Positions 17,450 to 25,178 of a stretch of 64,000 bases of DNA are shown here, one piece after another. Numbering within the stretch: the first letter of the stretch is position 1; each line of letters opens with the position of its first letter. The translations under genes and the position numbers were made by a program. The notes under the pieces were generated by a model, which saw only the letters and a program-made list of their open reading frames with translations, was not told where the DNA came from and did no database searches. Origin of the DNA: Granulicella arctica (GTDB lineage Bacteria; Acidobacteriota; Terriglobia; Terriglobales; Acidobacteriaceae); NCBI RefSeq assembly GCF_025685605.1, contig NZ_JAGTUT010000001.1:4030001-4094000 (forward strand), given 5' to 3'.

Positions 17450-18157
17450 ATGAAGGCTGCACAACGAACGGTCAAGACGGTAACCGCTGCCACGGCGAAG
17501 CAGCGCATGCTAAAGCAGCTCATCTGCAGCGACGCTCCCGAGCAGGCATTGCGGTATCGCGGCTTTCGACAGATCGCTGGCGTCGACGAGGTCGGTCGCG
17601 GCGCGCTCCTCGGTCCCGTCGTCGCAGCTGCCGTCATTCTTCCAGAGTGCATGGACGCGCTGGCTGAGGCTGGCCTGAAAGATTCCAAACAGCTCCCGCG
17701 CGAGGATCGCGAGCGTCTCGATCTCCACGTTCGCGACATGGCCCTTGCCGTAGCCGTGGCCGAGGTCGATGCCGAGACCATCGACCGCATCAACATCTAT
17801 CAGGCCACCCGGCTTGCAATGCGCCTCGCCGTCGAGGCGTTGACGCTGGTTCCGGATCATCTACTGATCGACGCCATGCGACTCGATCATCGGTGCGCCC
17901 AGACAAAGCTCTTCTACGGTGACGCGCTCAGCCTCTCCATCGCCGCCGCCTCGGTCGTCGCCAAGGTGCATCGTGATGCCCTCATGCGGGAGCTTGACAG
18001 CGTTCATCCGATGTACGGCCTGGCCTCGCACAAGGGCTATGCAACGCCCGTGCATCGCCGCGCGTTGAAGGAGTTTGGACCATGCGTGCTGCATCGCCGC
18101 AGCTTCGCGCCGTGTGGTGGCACAATCGAGCTTACATTCGTGGAGATGGGTGACTGA
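17450..18157 (+). CDS. rnhB: ribonuclease HII
   Basis: A 235-residue cytoplasmic endonuclease that removes ribonucleotides embedded in DNA and RNA from RNA-DNA hybrids. The type-2 RNase H signature GVDEVGRGALLGPVVAAAV has acidic residues D46 and E47. Further metal ligands fit LLIDAMRL and the SIAAASVVAKVHRD motif. A basic N-terminal extension of about 35 residues precedes the domain. Its TGA shares one base with the ATG of the next gene, so the two are probably co-translated. Confidence 0.95.
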   Translation: MKAAQRTVKTVTAATAKQRMLKQLICSDAPEQALRYRGFRQIAGVDEVGRGALLGPVVAAAVILPECMDALAEAGLKDSKQLPREDRERLDLHVRDMALAVAVAEVDAETIDRINIYQATRLAMRLAVEALTLVPDHLLIDAMRLDHRCAQTKLFYGDALSLSIAAASVVAKVHRDALMRELDSVHPMYGLASHKGYATPVHRRALKEFGPCVLHRRSFAPCGGTIELTFVEMGD

Positions 18158-18882
18158 TGAGCTTGAAGATGATGTGTGTCGTAGCGCACCCGGACGATGA
18201 GTGTTTTGCCTTCGGTGGTGCGCTGGCGCTGGCAGCGGAGCGTGGTATCGAAACCTACGTCATCTGCCTTACCGACGGACAGGCCGCCACGAACCGAGGT
18301 GAGGCTGTATCGGGTGAAGAGCTCGGCAAGATGCGGCGCGACGAGTTTGCTGCCTCCTGCAAGGTGCTCGGCGTCAGGCATCACGAGCTTCTCGACTACC
18401 AGGACGCCCGCCTTGAGTTCGCCGACTTCTCTCGTGCGGCCGGACGTCTCGTAGAGCGGATGCGGCGCTTTCAGCCGGATGTCGTGCTGACCTTCGGCGG
18501 CGATGGCGCGCTCAACACCCACGCCGATCACATGATGGTCTCAAGCCTCACCACCGCGGCCTTCCACTGGGCCGGACGTGAGAAGCGTTACCCCGATCTT
18601 GCAAAAGTATTCCAGCCGACGCGCCTCTTCTATCTCAGCACGAACTTCTTCCTGCCCGATCGTCAGGCACCGCTGCCGATTCCGTGGTCGGTCAAGCTCG
18701 ATATCGAAAGTGTCCGTTCGAAAAAAACGGACGCCTTTCGTGTGCACACATCGCAGGCGCCGCTCATGGAACGCACGAAGTCCCTCTTCGATACCTATGG
18801 CGGTGAGGAGTACTACGCTCTCGTAGCCACCGCAGAGTCGCAGCCCGCCCGCCTGTCGGTCGATCTATTCGAAGGGTTGTAG
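18157..18882 (+). CDS. PIG-L family deacetylase
   Basis: A 241-residue cytoplasmic Zn-dependent amidase of the LmbE/PIG-L family. AHPDDE at 9-14 supplies the first metal ligands and catalytic Asp, and HADHMM near 127 the third. Family members deacetylate GlcNAc conjugates such as bacillithiol or mycothiol precursors or lipid-linked sugars. The substrate here is not evident, and no bshA or bshC is nearby. It starts at the last base of the rnhB stop, which implies an operon. Confidence 0.88.
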   Translation: MSLKMMCVVAHPDDECFAFGGALALAAERGIETYVICLTDGQAATNRGEAVSGEELGKMRRDEFAASCKVLGVRHHELLDYQDARLEFADFSRAAGRLVERMRRFQPDVVLTFGGDGALNTHADHMMVSSLTTAAFHWAGREKRYPDLAKVFQPTRLFYLSTNFFLPDRQAPLPIPWSVKLDIESVRSKKTDAFRVHTSQAPLMERTKSLFDTYGGEEYYALVATAESQPARLSVDLFEGL

Positions 18883-18964
18883 ATAGCGCTTCGAAGGGTG
18901 CCAAAGCCGACCTCCGAACAGATCGATCCGGCGCATGCACGGCCGTCGCTGGGTTGCGTGCACT

Positions 18965-19225
18965 TCAGCGACGGCGACGCCCGCGGACGTTTTGATTCGT
19001 TTTCGTCTGTCGTTCGATCACCTGTATCCAGCTTCGGCGATGTGCATGCCGCACAAGCATGCCCCGGCTCTCTAGGTAGGCAACCCCCTCAGCCACGAGG
19101 TCAGCCTCAATATCGTTCGGTGCGATCGCTGTGTCCCACCACGGGTGCTCTTCTCCTAAGCTCTTCGCACTCAGACAATTCCGTCTGATCAAGCTGTAGG
19201 CAGATCGGCGATTTGTTACCGTCAT
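18965..19225 (-). CDS. small hypothetical protein
   Basis: An 86-residue frame with a plausible ribosome site: GGGAGA ends 9 bases before the ATG on the minus strand. Composition is protein-like, with an amphipathic core (ADLVAEGVAYLESRGMLV) and a basic tail ending in RGRRRR. No family recognised. It lies alone between the PIG-L gene and another small gene. Confidence 0.4.
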   Translation of the reverse strand: MTVTNRRSAYSLIRRNCLSAKSLGEEHPWWDTAIAPNDIEADLVAEGVAYLESRGMLVRHAHRRSWIQVIERQTKTNQNVRGRRRR

Positions 19226-19401
19226 CAGATCATTTCTCCCATCGGTTTTAGAAGATCGTTACTGCCTTGTACTTAAGTAACGCCTATGATGGTTCCCTGG
19301 ATGCGATTCATCTCCAATTTAGTTACATAATTTTTGTGGAAACTAAATCCAAACTTCAACGTCTCGCGTAACGGCTACAACATCTACAGGTGAGGCCAAC
19401 C

Positions 19402-19611
19402 ATGGCGGCTTTCGGTGAGCGGGCGATTGCGTATGCAGAGCATGTGGCAGACGGTCTGCTGATTGTCTTCGTCGACGGAGAGTCTGCCGTCTATACGGCG
19501 AGTTTCCTGCGCGAAAACCTCCCCGAAATGAAGAAGACAGACCCGATACGCCGTCTGCCGACACTCATCTCTAACCCTCATCGGCACATTAACCGATCAG
19601 GTGATTCCTAA
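19402..19611 (+). CDS. small hypothetical protein
   Basis: A 69-residue frame whose ATG is preceded by AGGTGAGG at a 6-base distance. The core GLLIVFVDGESAVYTASFLRENLPE resembles short conserved hypothetical proteins that I associate with Acidobacteria (hydrophobic strand, Asp-Gly turn, then YSASLL-like helix). Function unknown. The AT-rich 175 bases upstream contain a GTTACT/AGTAAC inverted repeat at 19258-19281 that may be regulatory. Confidence 0.5.
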   Translation: MAAFGERAIAYAEHVADGLLIVFVDGESAVYTASFLRENLPEMKKTDPIRRLPTLISNPHRHINRSGDS

Positions 19612-19685
19612 GCGGGCCAACGTGCTTTTCGGGCGAACGCTCGCCTTCAGTACGCCAGGAAGGATGAATTGCTTGGGGGAAGAAC

Positions 19686-19762
19686 TGGTGCGCCCGGAAG
19701 GATTCGAACCTCCGACCCTTTGGTTCGAAGCCAAATGCTCTATCCAGCTGAGCTACGGGCGC
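19686..19762 (-). tRNA. tRNA-Arg (anticodon TCG)
   Basis: Reverse strand reads GCGCCCG at the 5' end, a D-arm with AGCTCAGCTGGATAGAG, an anticodon loop CTTCGAA in a TTTGG/CCAAA stem, a T-arm GGTTCGAATCC, the matching CGGGCGC acceptor strand, discriminator A and an encoded CCA. Loop position 34-36 is TCG, decoding CGA arginine codons. Total length is 77 bases including CCA. Confidence 0.97.
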
Positions 19763-19807
19763 GGTTGCTGATTCAGCGTACCTAAAACTTCGCCTCAGGG
19801 CAATGTC

Positions 19808-20083
19808 TTAGACTGCGGGTGCAGGCTCCGCAGGTGGTGGCGGCGGTGCCGGTGGAGCAAACATCGCCATCGTCTCGACGATGTCCAGACCCGCTCGACG
19901 CAGCAGCTGATGGATCACAGGCTCGGTCAAACGAGACGCGTCATACTCAATTCGGATCGTCTTCGATGCCTCGTCAAAGTCGAGCTTGCGAACGCCATAG
20001 ATCTCGCGCAGGTTTGCAATGGCAAGCGTCGCCGCCTCGGATGGAGGAACACCGTAGCGATAGAGAACGTCCAGCTGAGTCAT
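19808..20083 (-). CDS. HMA-like ferredoxin-fold protein lacking the CxxC motif
   Basis: A protein of about 91 residues. MTQLDVLYRYGVPPSEAATLAIANLREIYGV..IRIEYDASRLTEPVIHQLLRRAGLDIVE follows the beta-alpha-beta-beta-alpha-beta pattern of heavy-metal-associated domains, but the metal-binding Cys pair is absent. It is followed by a proline/alanine tail. It may bind a partner rather than a metal. I start it at the internal ATG (residue 12 of the longest frame) where the domain begins; the longest frame would start at 20116. Confidence 0.6.
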   Translation of the reverse strand: MTQLDVLYRYGVPPSEAATLAIANLREIYGVRKLDFDEASKTIRIEYDASRLTEPVIHQLLRRAGLDIVETMAMFAPPAPPPPPAEPAPAV

Positions 20084-20143
20084 GCTGTGATCATAACAGC
20101 GGTCCATACGGTCCACGCTTCTATGGCTATCGAGCAGGATCGT

Positions 20144-20149
20144 TAGAAT
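20144..20149 (+). promoter_or_regulatory. TAGAAT -10-like box before HAD gene
   Basis: TTAGAATAG overlaps this site, which ends 6 bases before the ATG at 20156. No Shine-Dalgarno is present, which suggests leaderless expression. Confidence 0.4.
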
Positions 20150-20155
20150 AGACCC

Positions 20156-20791
20156 ATGACGACAGGTACGGAGAAGACTGCTGGCTTGAAAGCTTTAGTT
20201 GCGGGCGAGTTCGACGCCTTGATCTTTGACTGTGACGGTACCCTGGTCGAAACCGCCGGAGCCCACCTCGGCGCTCTGCGGGTCGGGCTTAAACACTACG
20301 GCCTCACCATGACCGACGAGTTCTACTATCCACGAGCCGGTCTCACTCCGAAGGCCCTCTTCGACGACTTCGAGCGCGAGGTAGTCGGCAATCCCATCCC
20401 GCGCAAGGAGGTCCTCGACCACTACAGCGTCTCCTTTCAGGACGGCCTGCATCTCCTTCAGGAGGTCTCCGTCGTGGCCGAGATCGCCCGAGCCTGGAAG
20501 GGCAAGGTCCCCCTGGCAGTCGGCTCCAATGGTCGCAAGGCCAACGTAGAGTCGACCCTCGGCGCAACCGGCCTCCTGCCCCTCTTCGACTTCATCGTGG
20601 TCGCCTCCGACGTAGCAGCAGGGAAGCCCGCCCCCGATATCTTCCTCGAAGCCGCTCGCAGAATGGCCGTCTCCCCAAATCGCTGCATCGTCTTCGAAGA
20701 CTCCGACGAAGGCCTCGAAGCCGCCAAATCCGCCGGCATGGAAGGCATAGATATCCGTCTCGCCTACCGCCCCGCCTGGCGCAAGGACTAG
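20156..20791 (+). CDS. HAD-superfamily phosphatase (beta-phosphoglucomutase-like)
   Basis: A 211-residue cytoplasmic HAD hydrolase. Motif I is DCDGTLVET (nucleophile D25, acid/base D27). A helical cap of the phosphoglucomutase type follows. Motif II is VGSNGR, motif III the lysine in AAGKPAPD, and motif IV VFEDSDEG. It should act on a small sugar phosphate or similar substrate; identity cannot be read. The transcript start probably lies at or next to the ATG (TAGAAT box 6 bases upstream). A dispersed repeat copy follows the gene. Confidence 0.88.
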   Translation: MTTGTEKTAGLKALVAGEFDALIFDCDGTLVETAGAHLGALRVGLKHYGLTMTDEFYYPRAGLTPKALFDDFEREVVGNPIPRKEVLDHYSVSFQDGLHLLQEVSVVAEIARAWKGKVPLAVGSNGRKANVESTLGATGLLPLFDFIVVASDVAAGKPAPDIFLEAARRMAVSPNRCIVFEDSDEGLEAAKSAGMEGIDIRLAYRPAWRKD

Positions 20792-20802
20792 GTGCCCCAC
20801 CC

Positions 20803-20838
20803 AAACCCTGTCATCCTGAGCGAAGTCGAAGGACCTGC
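20803..20838. repeat. dispersed repeat, module 1 copy a
   Basis: Contains GAGCGAAGTCGAAGGACC flanked by TGTCATCCT and TGCG. The same core occurs at 23992-24029 and, inverted, at 45199-45228 and 53151-53183. It lies just after the HAD gene, near the end of the convergent TlpA-like gene. Confidence 0.85.
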
Positions 20839-20859
20839 GTCTGCACTCGCCCGGCCCCA

Positions 20860-21342
20860 TCAAAGCCTCGAAAGATACCCGATAATCTCCGGACTGGTCC
20901 AGTTCTGTGCATTCACAAACTTCCGCCGCAAAATCCCCTGCCGGTCAATGATGTACGTCTCAGGAATCTGCTGCGTCCCGTAGATTGCATTCACCTTCGC
21001 ATCCGGATCGCGAACCGTCGTCACATGCACGTTGTTCTTCACCAGAAATCGCCGATACACGTCATCATCCTGATCCATGCTCACCGCTACGACCTTCACG
21101 TTCGGTAGCTGCTGCTGCATCGCCAGCAGGCTCGGAAGCTCCTCGACACACGGAACGCACCACGAAGCCCAAAGGTTCAGCACCACCACCTGGCCACGAA
21201 GCTTGCTCAGGTCAACCGCCGTAACGCCATCGGACATCGTAAACTGCGGGGCAGGCTTACCGATGTTTCCCGGATGACTCCCCCGTTCACATCCCGTCAT
21301 CAGTACACTTCCCAGAACTACTGCTGTCCACACTCTGCGCAC
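20860..21342 (-). CDS. TlpA/ResA-like thiol-disulfide oxidoreductase lipoprotein
   Basis: A 160-residue periplasm-facing thioredoxin-fold lipoprotein. The lipobox LMTGC puts the acylated cysteine at 18, and the redox motif WCVPC has cysteines 62 and 65 after VVVLNLWAS. YGTQQIPETYIID provides the cis-Pro loop. TlpA-like proteins reduce disulfides, for example during cytochrome c maturation. The GTG at 21342 was chosen because AGGAG lies 6 bases before it and it gives a compact lipoprotein signal. The much longer open frame upstream is antisense to the glycosyltransferase. It is divergent from that gene with only 31 bases between starts. Confidence 0.88.
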   Translation of the reverse strand: MRRVWTAVVLGSVLMTGCERGSHPGNIGKPAPQFTMSDGVTAVDLSKLRGQVVVLNLWASWCVPCVEELPSLLAMQQQLPNVKVVAVSMDQDDDVYRRFLVKNNVHVTTVRDPDAKVNAIYGTQQIPETYIIDRQGILRRKFVNAQNWTSPEIIGYLSRL

Positions 21343-21359
21343 GGTTCGCTCCTGCTTCC

Positions 21360-21365
21360 TATAAT
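21360..21365 (+). promoter_or_regulatory. TATAAT -10 box for the glycosyltransferase gene
   Basis: Perfect -10 consensus 8 bases before the GTG at 21374. No recognisable -35 at 16-18 bp spacing. Confidence 0.5.
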
Positions 21366-21373
21366 ACGAAGCT

Positions 21374-22426
21374 GTGACTATTGAGACGGAAGAATCGGTG
21401 ATGGAACTGAGCGTGATCATTCCCGCTCGCAATGAAGCGCATCTGCTGCCCGAGTGTTTAGCCTCGCTCCTCGCCCAGAGCGAACCCGGTTTCCTGCTCG
21501 GCCGCGAATGGGAGATCCTCGTCGTCGACGACGATTCGACCGACGATACCCGGGCCGCCGCCGAAGCCGCAGGTGTCACCGTCCTCACCGCGCCACCGCT
21601 CGATCTCAGCCCGCAAGGCGGCTTTACCGGCAAGAACAACGCCTGCTGGACCGGAGCACAAACCGCTTCCGGCGCCTGGCTTCTCTTCACCGACGCCGAT
21701 ACCATCCACGAAGCAGGCGACCTCGGCCGAGCCCTCCGCGAAGCCGAACGCCACAAAGCCGCATTGCTCTCCTACTCGCCGCGCCAGGTCGTCACCGGAT
21801 TCTGGCAGCGCGCCGTCATGCCGCTCGTCTTCTCAGAGCTTGCAAGCGTCTACTCCTCCAAACTTGTCAACGATCCCGGCAGCCGCCTCGCCGCCGCCAA
21901 CGGCCAGTTCCTGCTCGTCGAGCGCGACGCCTACTTCTCCGTTGGCGGACACCGCGCCGTCGGCCCAAGCGTTCTCGAAGATGTCGCCCTCGCCCGCAAC
22001 ATCAAGCGCGGCCCGCGCGTTATCCGCTTCCGCTACGCGCCCGAAGCGCTCTCCTCCCGCATGTACCGCACCACGGCCGAGATGATCGAAGGCTGGACCA
22101 AGAACCTCGCCCTCCTCATGCCGTCGCCCATCGCCCTCGCCTTCTGGCGAGTCCTGGACTTCCTCCTCTTCTTCGGCCTGCCCATCCTCGCCTTCCTCGT
22201 CCCGCAGAAGTTCCCCTACCAGGGCTTCGTCTTCTTCCTCCTCTGGGTTCGAACCGCCTTCCGCTTCTACAACCGCGTCATGCGCGCCCACTTCTCCGCG
22301 CCCGACACCATCCTGTCCATCCTCGGCATCCCGTTCTTCTGCTTCCTACTCCTCCAAAGCGTCCTCCATCACCGCGTCAACAAGACCGTCACCTGGAAGG
22401 GACGAAGCTACAGAACTGGCTCGTGA
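21374..22426 (+). CDS. GT2 family membrane glycosyltransferase
   Basis: A protein of about 350 residues. The GT-A fold starts with MELSVIIPARNEAHLLPECL, VVDDDSTDD for nucleotide binding and the metal-binding DAD in LLFTDADTIHE. Three or four hydrophobic segments lie in the C-terminal third (FLLFFGLPILAFLV, FLLWVRTAF, ILGIPFFCFLLL), ending with TWKGRSY as in CrtQ/HpnB-like transferases. It likely glycosylates a lipid or carotenoid/hopanoid acceptor; that is inference. GTG 21374 would be leaderless from the TATAAT box; ATG 21401 with GGAAG 8 bases upstream is an alternative start. Confidence 0.82.
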   Translation: MTIETEESVMELSVIIPARNEAHLLPECLASLLAQSEPGFLLGREWEILVVDDDSTDDTRAAAEAAGVTVLTAPPLDLSPQGGFTGKNNACWTGAQTASGAWLLFTDADTIHEAGDLGRALREAERHKAALLSYSPRQVVTGFWQRAVMPLVFSELASVYSSKLVNDPGSRLAAANGQFLLVERDAYFSVGGHRAVGPSVLEDVALARNIKRGPRVIRFRYAPEALSSRMYRTTAEMIEGWTKNLALLMPSPIALAFWRVLDFLLFFGLPILAFLVPQKFPYQGFVFFLLWVRTAFRFYNRVMRAHFSAPDTILSILGIPFFCFLLLQSVLHHRVNKTVTWKGRSYRTGS

Positions 22427-22469
22427 GTGAATCCCCAACGCCCGAAACGCCGTCTAACATCGAGAACCT

Positions 22470-22880
22470 ATGATCCTGCTCACCCGCAAAGCCGAATTCT
22501 CCTCCGCCCATTACTACTGGAACGACGCCTGGTCCGCCGAGGAGAATCTCCGCGTCTTCGGTAAGTGCTCCAACCGGAACGGACACGGTCATAACTACAC
22601 CCTCGAAGTAACCGTCGCAGGCGAGATCGACCCAACCTCCGGCTTCGTAGTCGACCTCAAGGAGCTCAAAACCATCCTCGAGCGCGAGGTCGTCAGCGTC
22701 TACGACCATCGCCACCTCAACCTCGAAGTTCCCGAGTTCAAGACCACTATCCCGACCACCGAAAACATCGCCCTCGCGATCTGGAATCGCCTCGACGGCA
22801 AGATCCCCAACGCCCGTCTTCATCGCGTGCGCGTCTACGAAATGGCCGACCTCTTCGCCGACTACTACGGTGAGCGATGA
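22470..22880 (+). CDS. 6-pyruvoyl/6-carboxytetrahydropterin synthase family protein, copy 1
   Basis: A 136-residue T-fold enzyme acting on dihydroneopterin triphosphate. Zinc-binding histidines are H14 (SSAHYYW) and H39/H41 in NGHGHNY, and the catalytic-type cysteine is C33 in GKCSN. The YDHRHLNLE and PTTENIA motifs are typical. It could be QueD (queuosine precursor) or a PTPS acting in biopterin synthesis; retention of Cys argues against the PTPS-III folate type. Its TGA overlaps the next gene by 4 bases. TAACAT ends 9 bases before the ATG and no Shine-Dalgarno is seen. Confidence 0.88.
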   Translation: MILLTRKAEFSSAHYYWNDAWSAEENLRVFGKCSNRNGHGHNYTLEVTVAGEIDPTSGFVVDLKELKTILEREVVSVYDHRHLNLEVPEFKTTIPTTENIALAIWNRLDGKIPNARLHRVRVYEMADLFADYYGER

Positions 22881-23314
22881 AAGCCTACCTCTCACGGCGC
22901 TACCGCTTCAGCGCCAGCCATCGCCTCAACAGCGACAGCTACTCAGCCGAGCAGAATCTTGCCGTCTTCGGCAAATGCAATAACCCGCACGGCCACGGCC
23001 ACAACTACATCGTCGAAGTCACCTTCGGCGGGCAGGTTGACCCAGTCACCGGCATGGTCTGCGACCTCGGTGCCCTCGACACCTTCGCGCACCAGCACCT
23101 TACCTCCATCTTCGACCTCGTCAACCTGAACACGCTCGATCACTTCAAAACGATGGTCCCCTCGACCGAGAACCTCGCCATCGTCGTCCATCGCATCTTC
23201 AGCGACTTCACCGGCGCAACGCTCACCAACGTTCACGTCGAAGAGACAGGCAACAACTCGTTCGACTACCCCGGCGAGATTGGCCCAACGACAGCAAGCA
23301 CCGCCGCAGCATGA
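22877..23314 (+). CDS. 6-pyruvoyl/6-carboxytetrahydropterin synthase family protein, copy 2
   Basis: A 145-residue paralogue of the preceding gene: [31 protein letters not shown] (C34, zinc ligands H15, H40, H42) and PSTENLAIV. It carries an extra C-terminal tail of about 10 residues rich in Thr/Ala. Start and stop codons overlap with both neighbours (ATGA), so the three pterin genes are translationally coupled. The pair probably divides pterin products between two pathways, or forms a hetero-oligomer; neither can be decided from sequence. Confidence 0.87.
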   Translation: MKAYLSRRYRFSASHRLNSDSYSAEQNLAVFGKCNNPHGHGHNYIVEVTFGGQVDPVTGMVCDLGALDTFAHQHLTSIFDLVNLNTLDHFKTMVPSTENLAIVVHRIFSDFTGATLTNVHVEETGNNSFDYPGEIGPTTASTAAA

Positions 23315-23934
23315 AGCACACGAAAGAAGGCACCATCATGGCAAGCCCAACCGCACTCGAACCAACCGCATTAGCAGACATCTCCACGCAGGAGATCTAT
23401 CGCGAACTCCTCTCCCGCATCGGCGAAGACCCCGATCGCGACGGTCTGCAGAAGACCCCCGAGCGCATGGAAAAATCCATGGCCTTCCTCACTCGCGGCT
23501 ACCAGCAGAACGTAGCCGATGTCCTGCACGAAGCGCTCTTCGACGTCGACTACGACGAGATGGTCATCGTCAAAGACATCGAGTTCTACTGCATGTGCGA
23601 ACACCACCTGCTGCCCTTCTTTGGAAAGGCCCACGTCGCCTACGTCCCGCACGGCAAGGTCATCGGCCTCAGCAAGATCCCTCGCCTCGTCGACGTCTTC
23701 GCCCGTCGCCTCCAGGTTCAGGAGCGCCTCACCCGCCAGATCGGCGAGGCCATCACCAACGCCATCCACCCGCAAGGGGTCGCCGTCATCCTCGAGGCCT
23801 CACACCTCTGCATGATGATGCGCGGCGTAGAAAAACAGCACTCCGCCACCGTCACCTCCGCCATGCTCGGCGTCTTCAAAACCCAACTCCAAACCCGCAA
23901 CGAATTCCTCTCTCTCGTCCGCCGCCAAAGCTGA
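23311..23934 (+). CDS. folE: GTP cyclohydrolase I
   Basis: A 207-residue cytoplasmic enzyme converting GTP to 7,8-dihydroneopterin triphosphate, the substrate of the two upstream PTPS-fold enzymes. Hallmarks are [16 protein letters not shown], the zinc site [10 protein letters not shown] with HLCMMMRG supplying the third ligand, and [23 protein letters not shown]. The ATGA overlap supports the start at 23311. An ATG at 23338 has a better ribosome site (GAAGG 7 bases upstream) and may be the true start. Confidence 0.95.
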   Translation: MKHTKEGTIMASPTALEPTALADISTQEIYRELLSRIGEDPDRDGLQKTPERMEKSMAFLTRGYQQNVADVLHEALFDVDYDEMVIVKDIEFYCMCEHHLLPFFGKAHVAYVPHGKVIGLSKIPRLVDVFARRLQVQERLTRQIGEAITNAIHPQGVAVILEASHLCMMMRGVEKQHSATVTSAMLGVFKTQLQTRNEFLSLVRRQS

Positions 23935-23944
23935 TCCACCACCA

Positions 23945-24029
23945 TTGCCTGTCGTTCCCGAAGGGAATCCGCGTTCACTCGTACCCTCCCCAAAACCCTG
24001 TCACCCTGAGCGAAGTCGAAGGACCTGCG
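23945..24029. repeat. dispersed repeats, modules 3 and 1 (inverted pair)
   Basis: TTCCCGAAGGGAA at about 23955-23968 is module 3, in the opposite orientation to its copies at 42288, 51712 and 53115. Module 1 (GAGCGAAGTCGAAGGACC) follows at 23992-24029. They lie in the folE-truB spacer. Confidence 0.75.
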
Positions 24030-24110
24030 GTTGCCCTGGCCTCCGTCTGTCCTGGCCCGGATCACATTCGTCCCATCCCCCTCATCTGCAATAAGCCGTA
24101 GCACCTGCAC

Positions 24111-24190
24111 TCAATCCGCGTTCCTCCGCGACAATCCGCGGTAAGCCTCGGTCGTAGATCGGGGTCAATCGCACGGATCGGTGTTAAGCC
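24111..24190 (-). repeat. dispersed repeat, module 2 copy
   Basis: Read on the minus strand it begins with GGCTTAACACCGATC or very close to it, then contains TACCGCGGATT and GCGGATTGAG. The same order of words is seen at 51622-51698 and 53024-53090. Confidence 0.65.
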
Positions 24191-24213
24191 GCCAGGCCTT
24201 GTAGTCTGGAGAG

Positions 24214-25092
24214 ATGAACGGTCTCATCGTGCTCGACAAACCCTCGGGCATCACCTCGCATGATTGCGTCTCCCTCGTCCGCCGAATCACCGGCGAGTCG
24301 TCCATCGGCCACCTCGGCACACTCGATCCCATGGCGACCGGCGTCCTCCCGCTGCTCCTCGGCAAGTACACCCGCCTGGCCCAGTTCTTTGGACAGGCTG
24401 AGAAGCAGTACACCGGCACCATCCGCTTCGGCTACGCAACCGACAGCTTCGACGCCGACGGCAAGCCCGCGGCCGAACCGCAACCCCTCACGCTCTCCCT
24501 AGCAGAGTTGCAGGAGTTAGCGACGAAGTTCCACGGCCCCATGGACCAGATGCCCCCCATCTTCTCCGCCAAAAAGATCAACGGCGTCCCCGCACACAAA
24601 CTCGCCCGCGCAGGCGTCGACGTTCCCGTCAAACCAGCCCGCATCGTCATCCACAACTTTGAGCTTCTCTCCCTTACCGGCGACACCGCCGAGTTCGCCA
24701 TGACCGTCAGCGCCGGAGGCTACGTCCGCTCCGTAGCGCATGAGCTAGGCGCATTAGCCGGCTGCGGCGCGCACCTCTCCTCGCTCCGCCGCACCCGCGC
24801 AGGCGTCTTCTCCCTCGATCAGGCCATCACCACCGAAGCCCTCAAAGCATTAGCAGGAGACCCCGCAGCCATCGAGCGAAGCCTGCCCCATCCCCGCACC
24901 CTGCTCCCCGAGATGCCCTCCGTCACCGTCGATGAGCAGACAGCAGGACGCATCCGCAACGGCATGCAGATCAACCTCGCAGAGTTTTCGGATGTACCCC
25001 TGGTCAAGGTCTTCACCTCCCCAACCGAGATGATGGCCATCGCCAAACGAGTAGCCGGAACCCTCATGCAACCCATCGTCGTCATGAACTAA
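24214..25092 (+). CDS. truB: tRNA pseudouridine(55) synthase
   Basis: A 292-residue enzyme that makes pseudouridine at position 55 in the T-loop of tRNAs. MNGLIVLDKPSGITSHD opens the domain, and the catalytic Asp is D38 in GTLDPMATGVLP. QYTGTIRFGYATDSFDADG, KKINGVPAHKLAR and CSAGGYVRS-like VSAGGYVRSVAHELG all match the family. A C-terminal PUA-like region covers about 235-290. GGAGAG lies 2 bases before the ATG. It is a single-gene unit between repeat clusters. Confidence 0.95.
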   Translation: MNGLIVLDKPSGITSHDCVSLVRRITGESSIGHLGTLDPMATGVLPLLLGKYTRLAQFFGQAEKQYTGTIRFGYATDSFDADGKPAAEPQPLTLSLAELQELATKFHGPMDQMPPIFSAKKINGVPAHKLARAGVDVPVKPARIVIHNFELLSLTGDTAEFAMTVSAGGYVRSVAHELGALAGCGAHLSSLRRTRAGVFSLDQAITTEALKALAGDPAAIERSLPHPRTLLPEMPSVTVDEQTAGRIRNGMQINLAEFSDVPLVKVFTSPTEMMAIAKRVAGTLMQPIVVMN

Positions 25093-25100
25093 AGGCAAAG

Positions 25101-25178
25101 ACATAACACAGATAAAAGCAGGGACGACACGGATTAAGAGCAGGACGTACCTCCCTGTGATCCGTATTAAGCCTCTCG
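25101..25178. repeat. degenerate module 2-like repeat
   Basis: ACACAGATAAA, ACACGGATTAAG and GATCCGTATTAAGCC echo the CGGAT-type words of module 2. It fills the spacer between truB and the convergent GDSL esterase gene. The match is looser than among the other copies. Confidence 0.4.

Noticed and set aside
21374..21756. N-terminal extension of the TlpA-like protein
   Set aside because: The frame is open to 21756, but that part is antisense to the glycosyltransferase, and a ribosome site plus lipobox fix the start at 21342.
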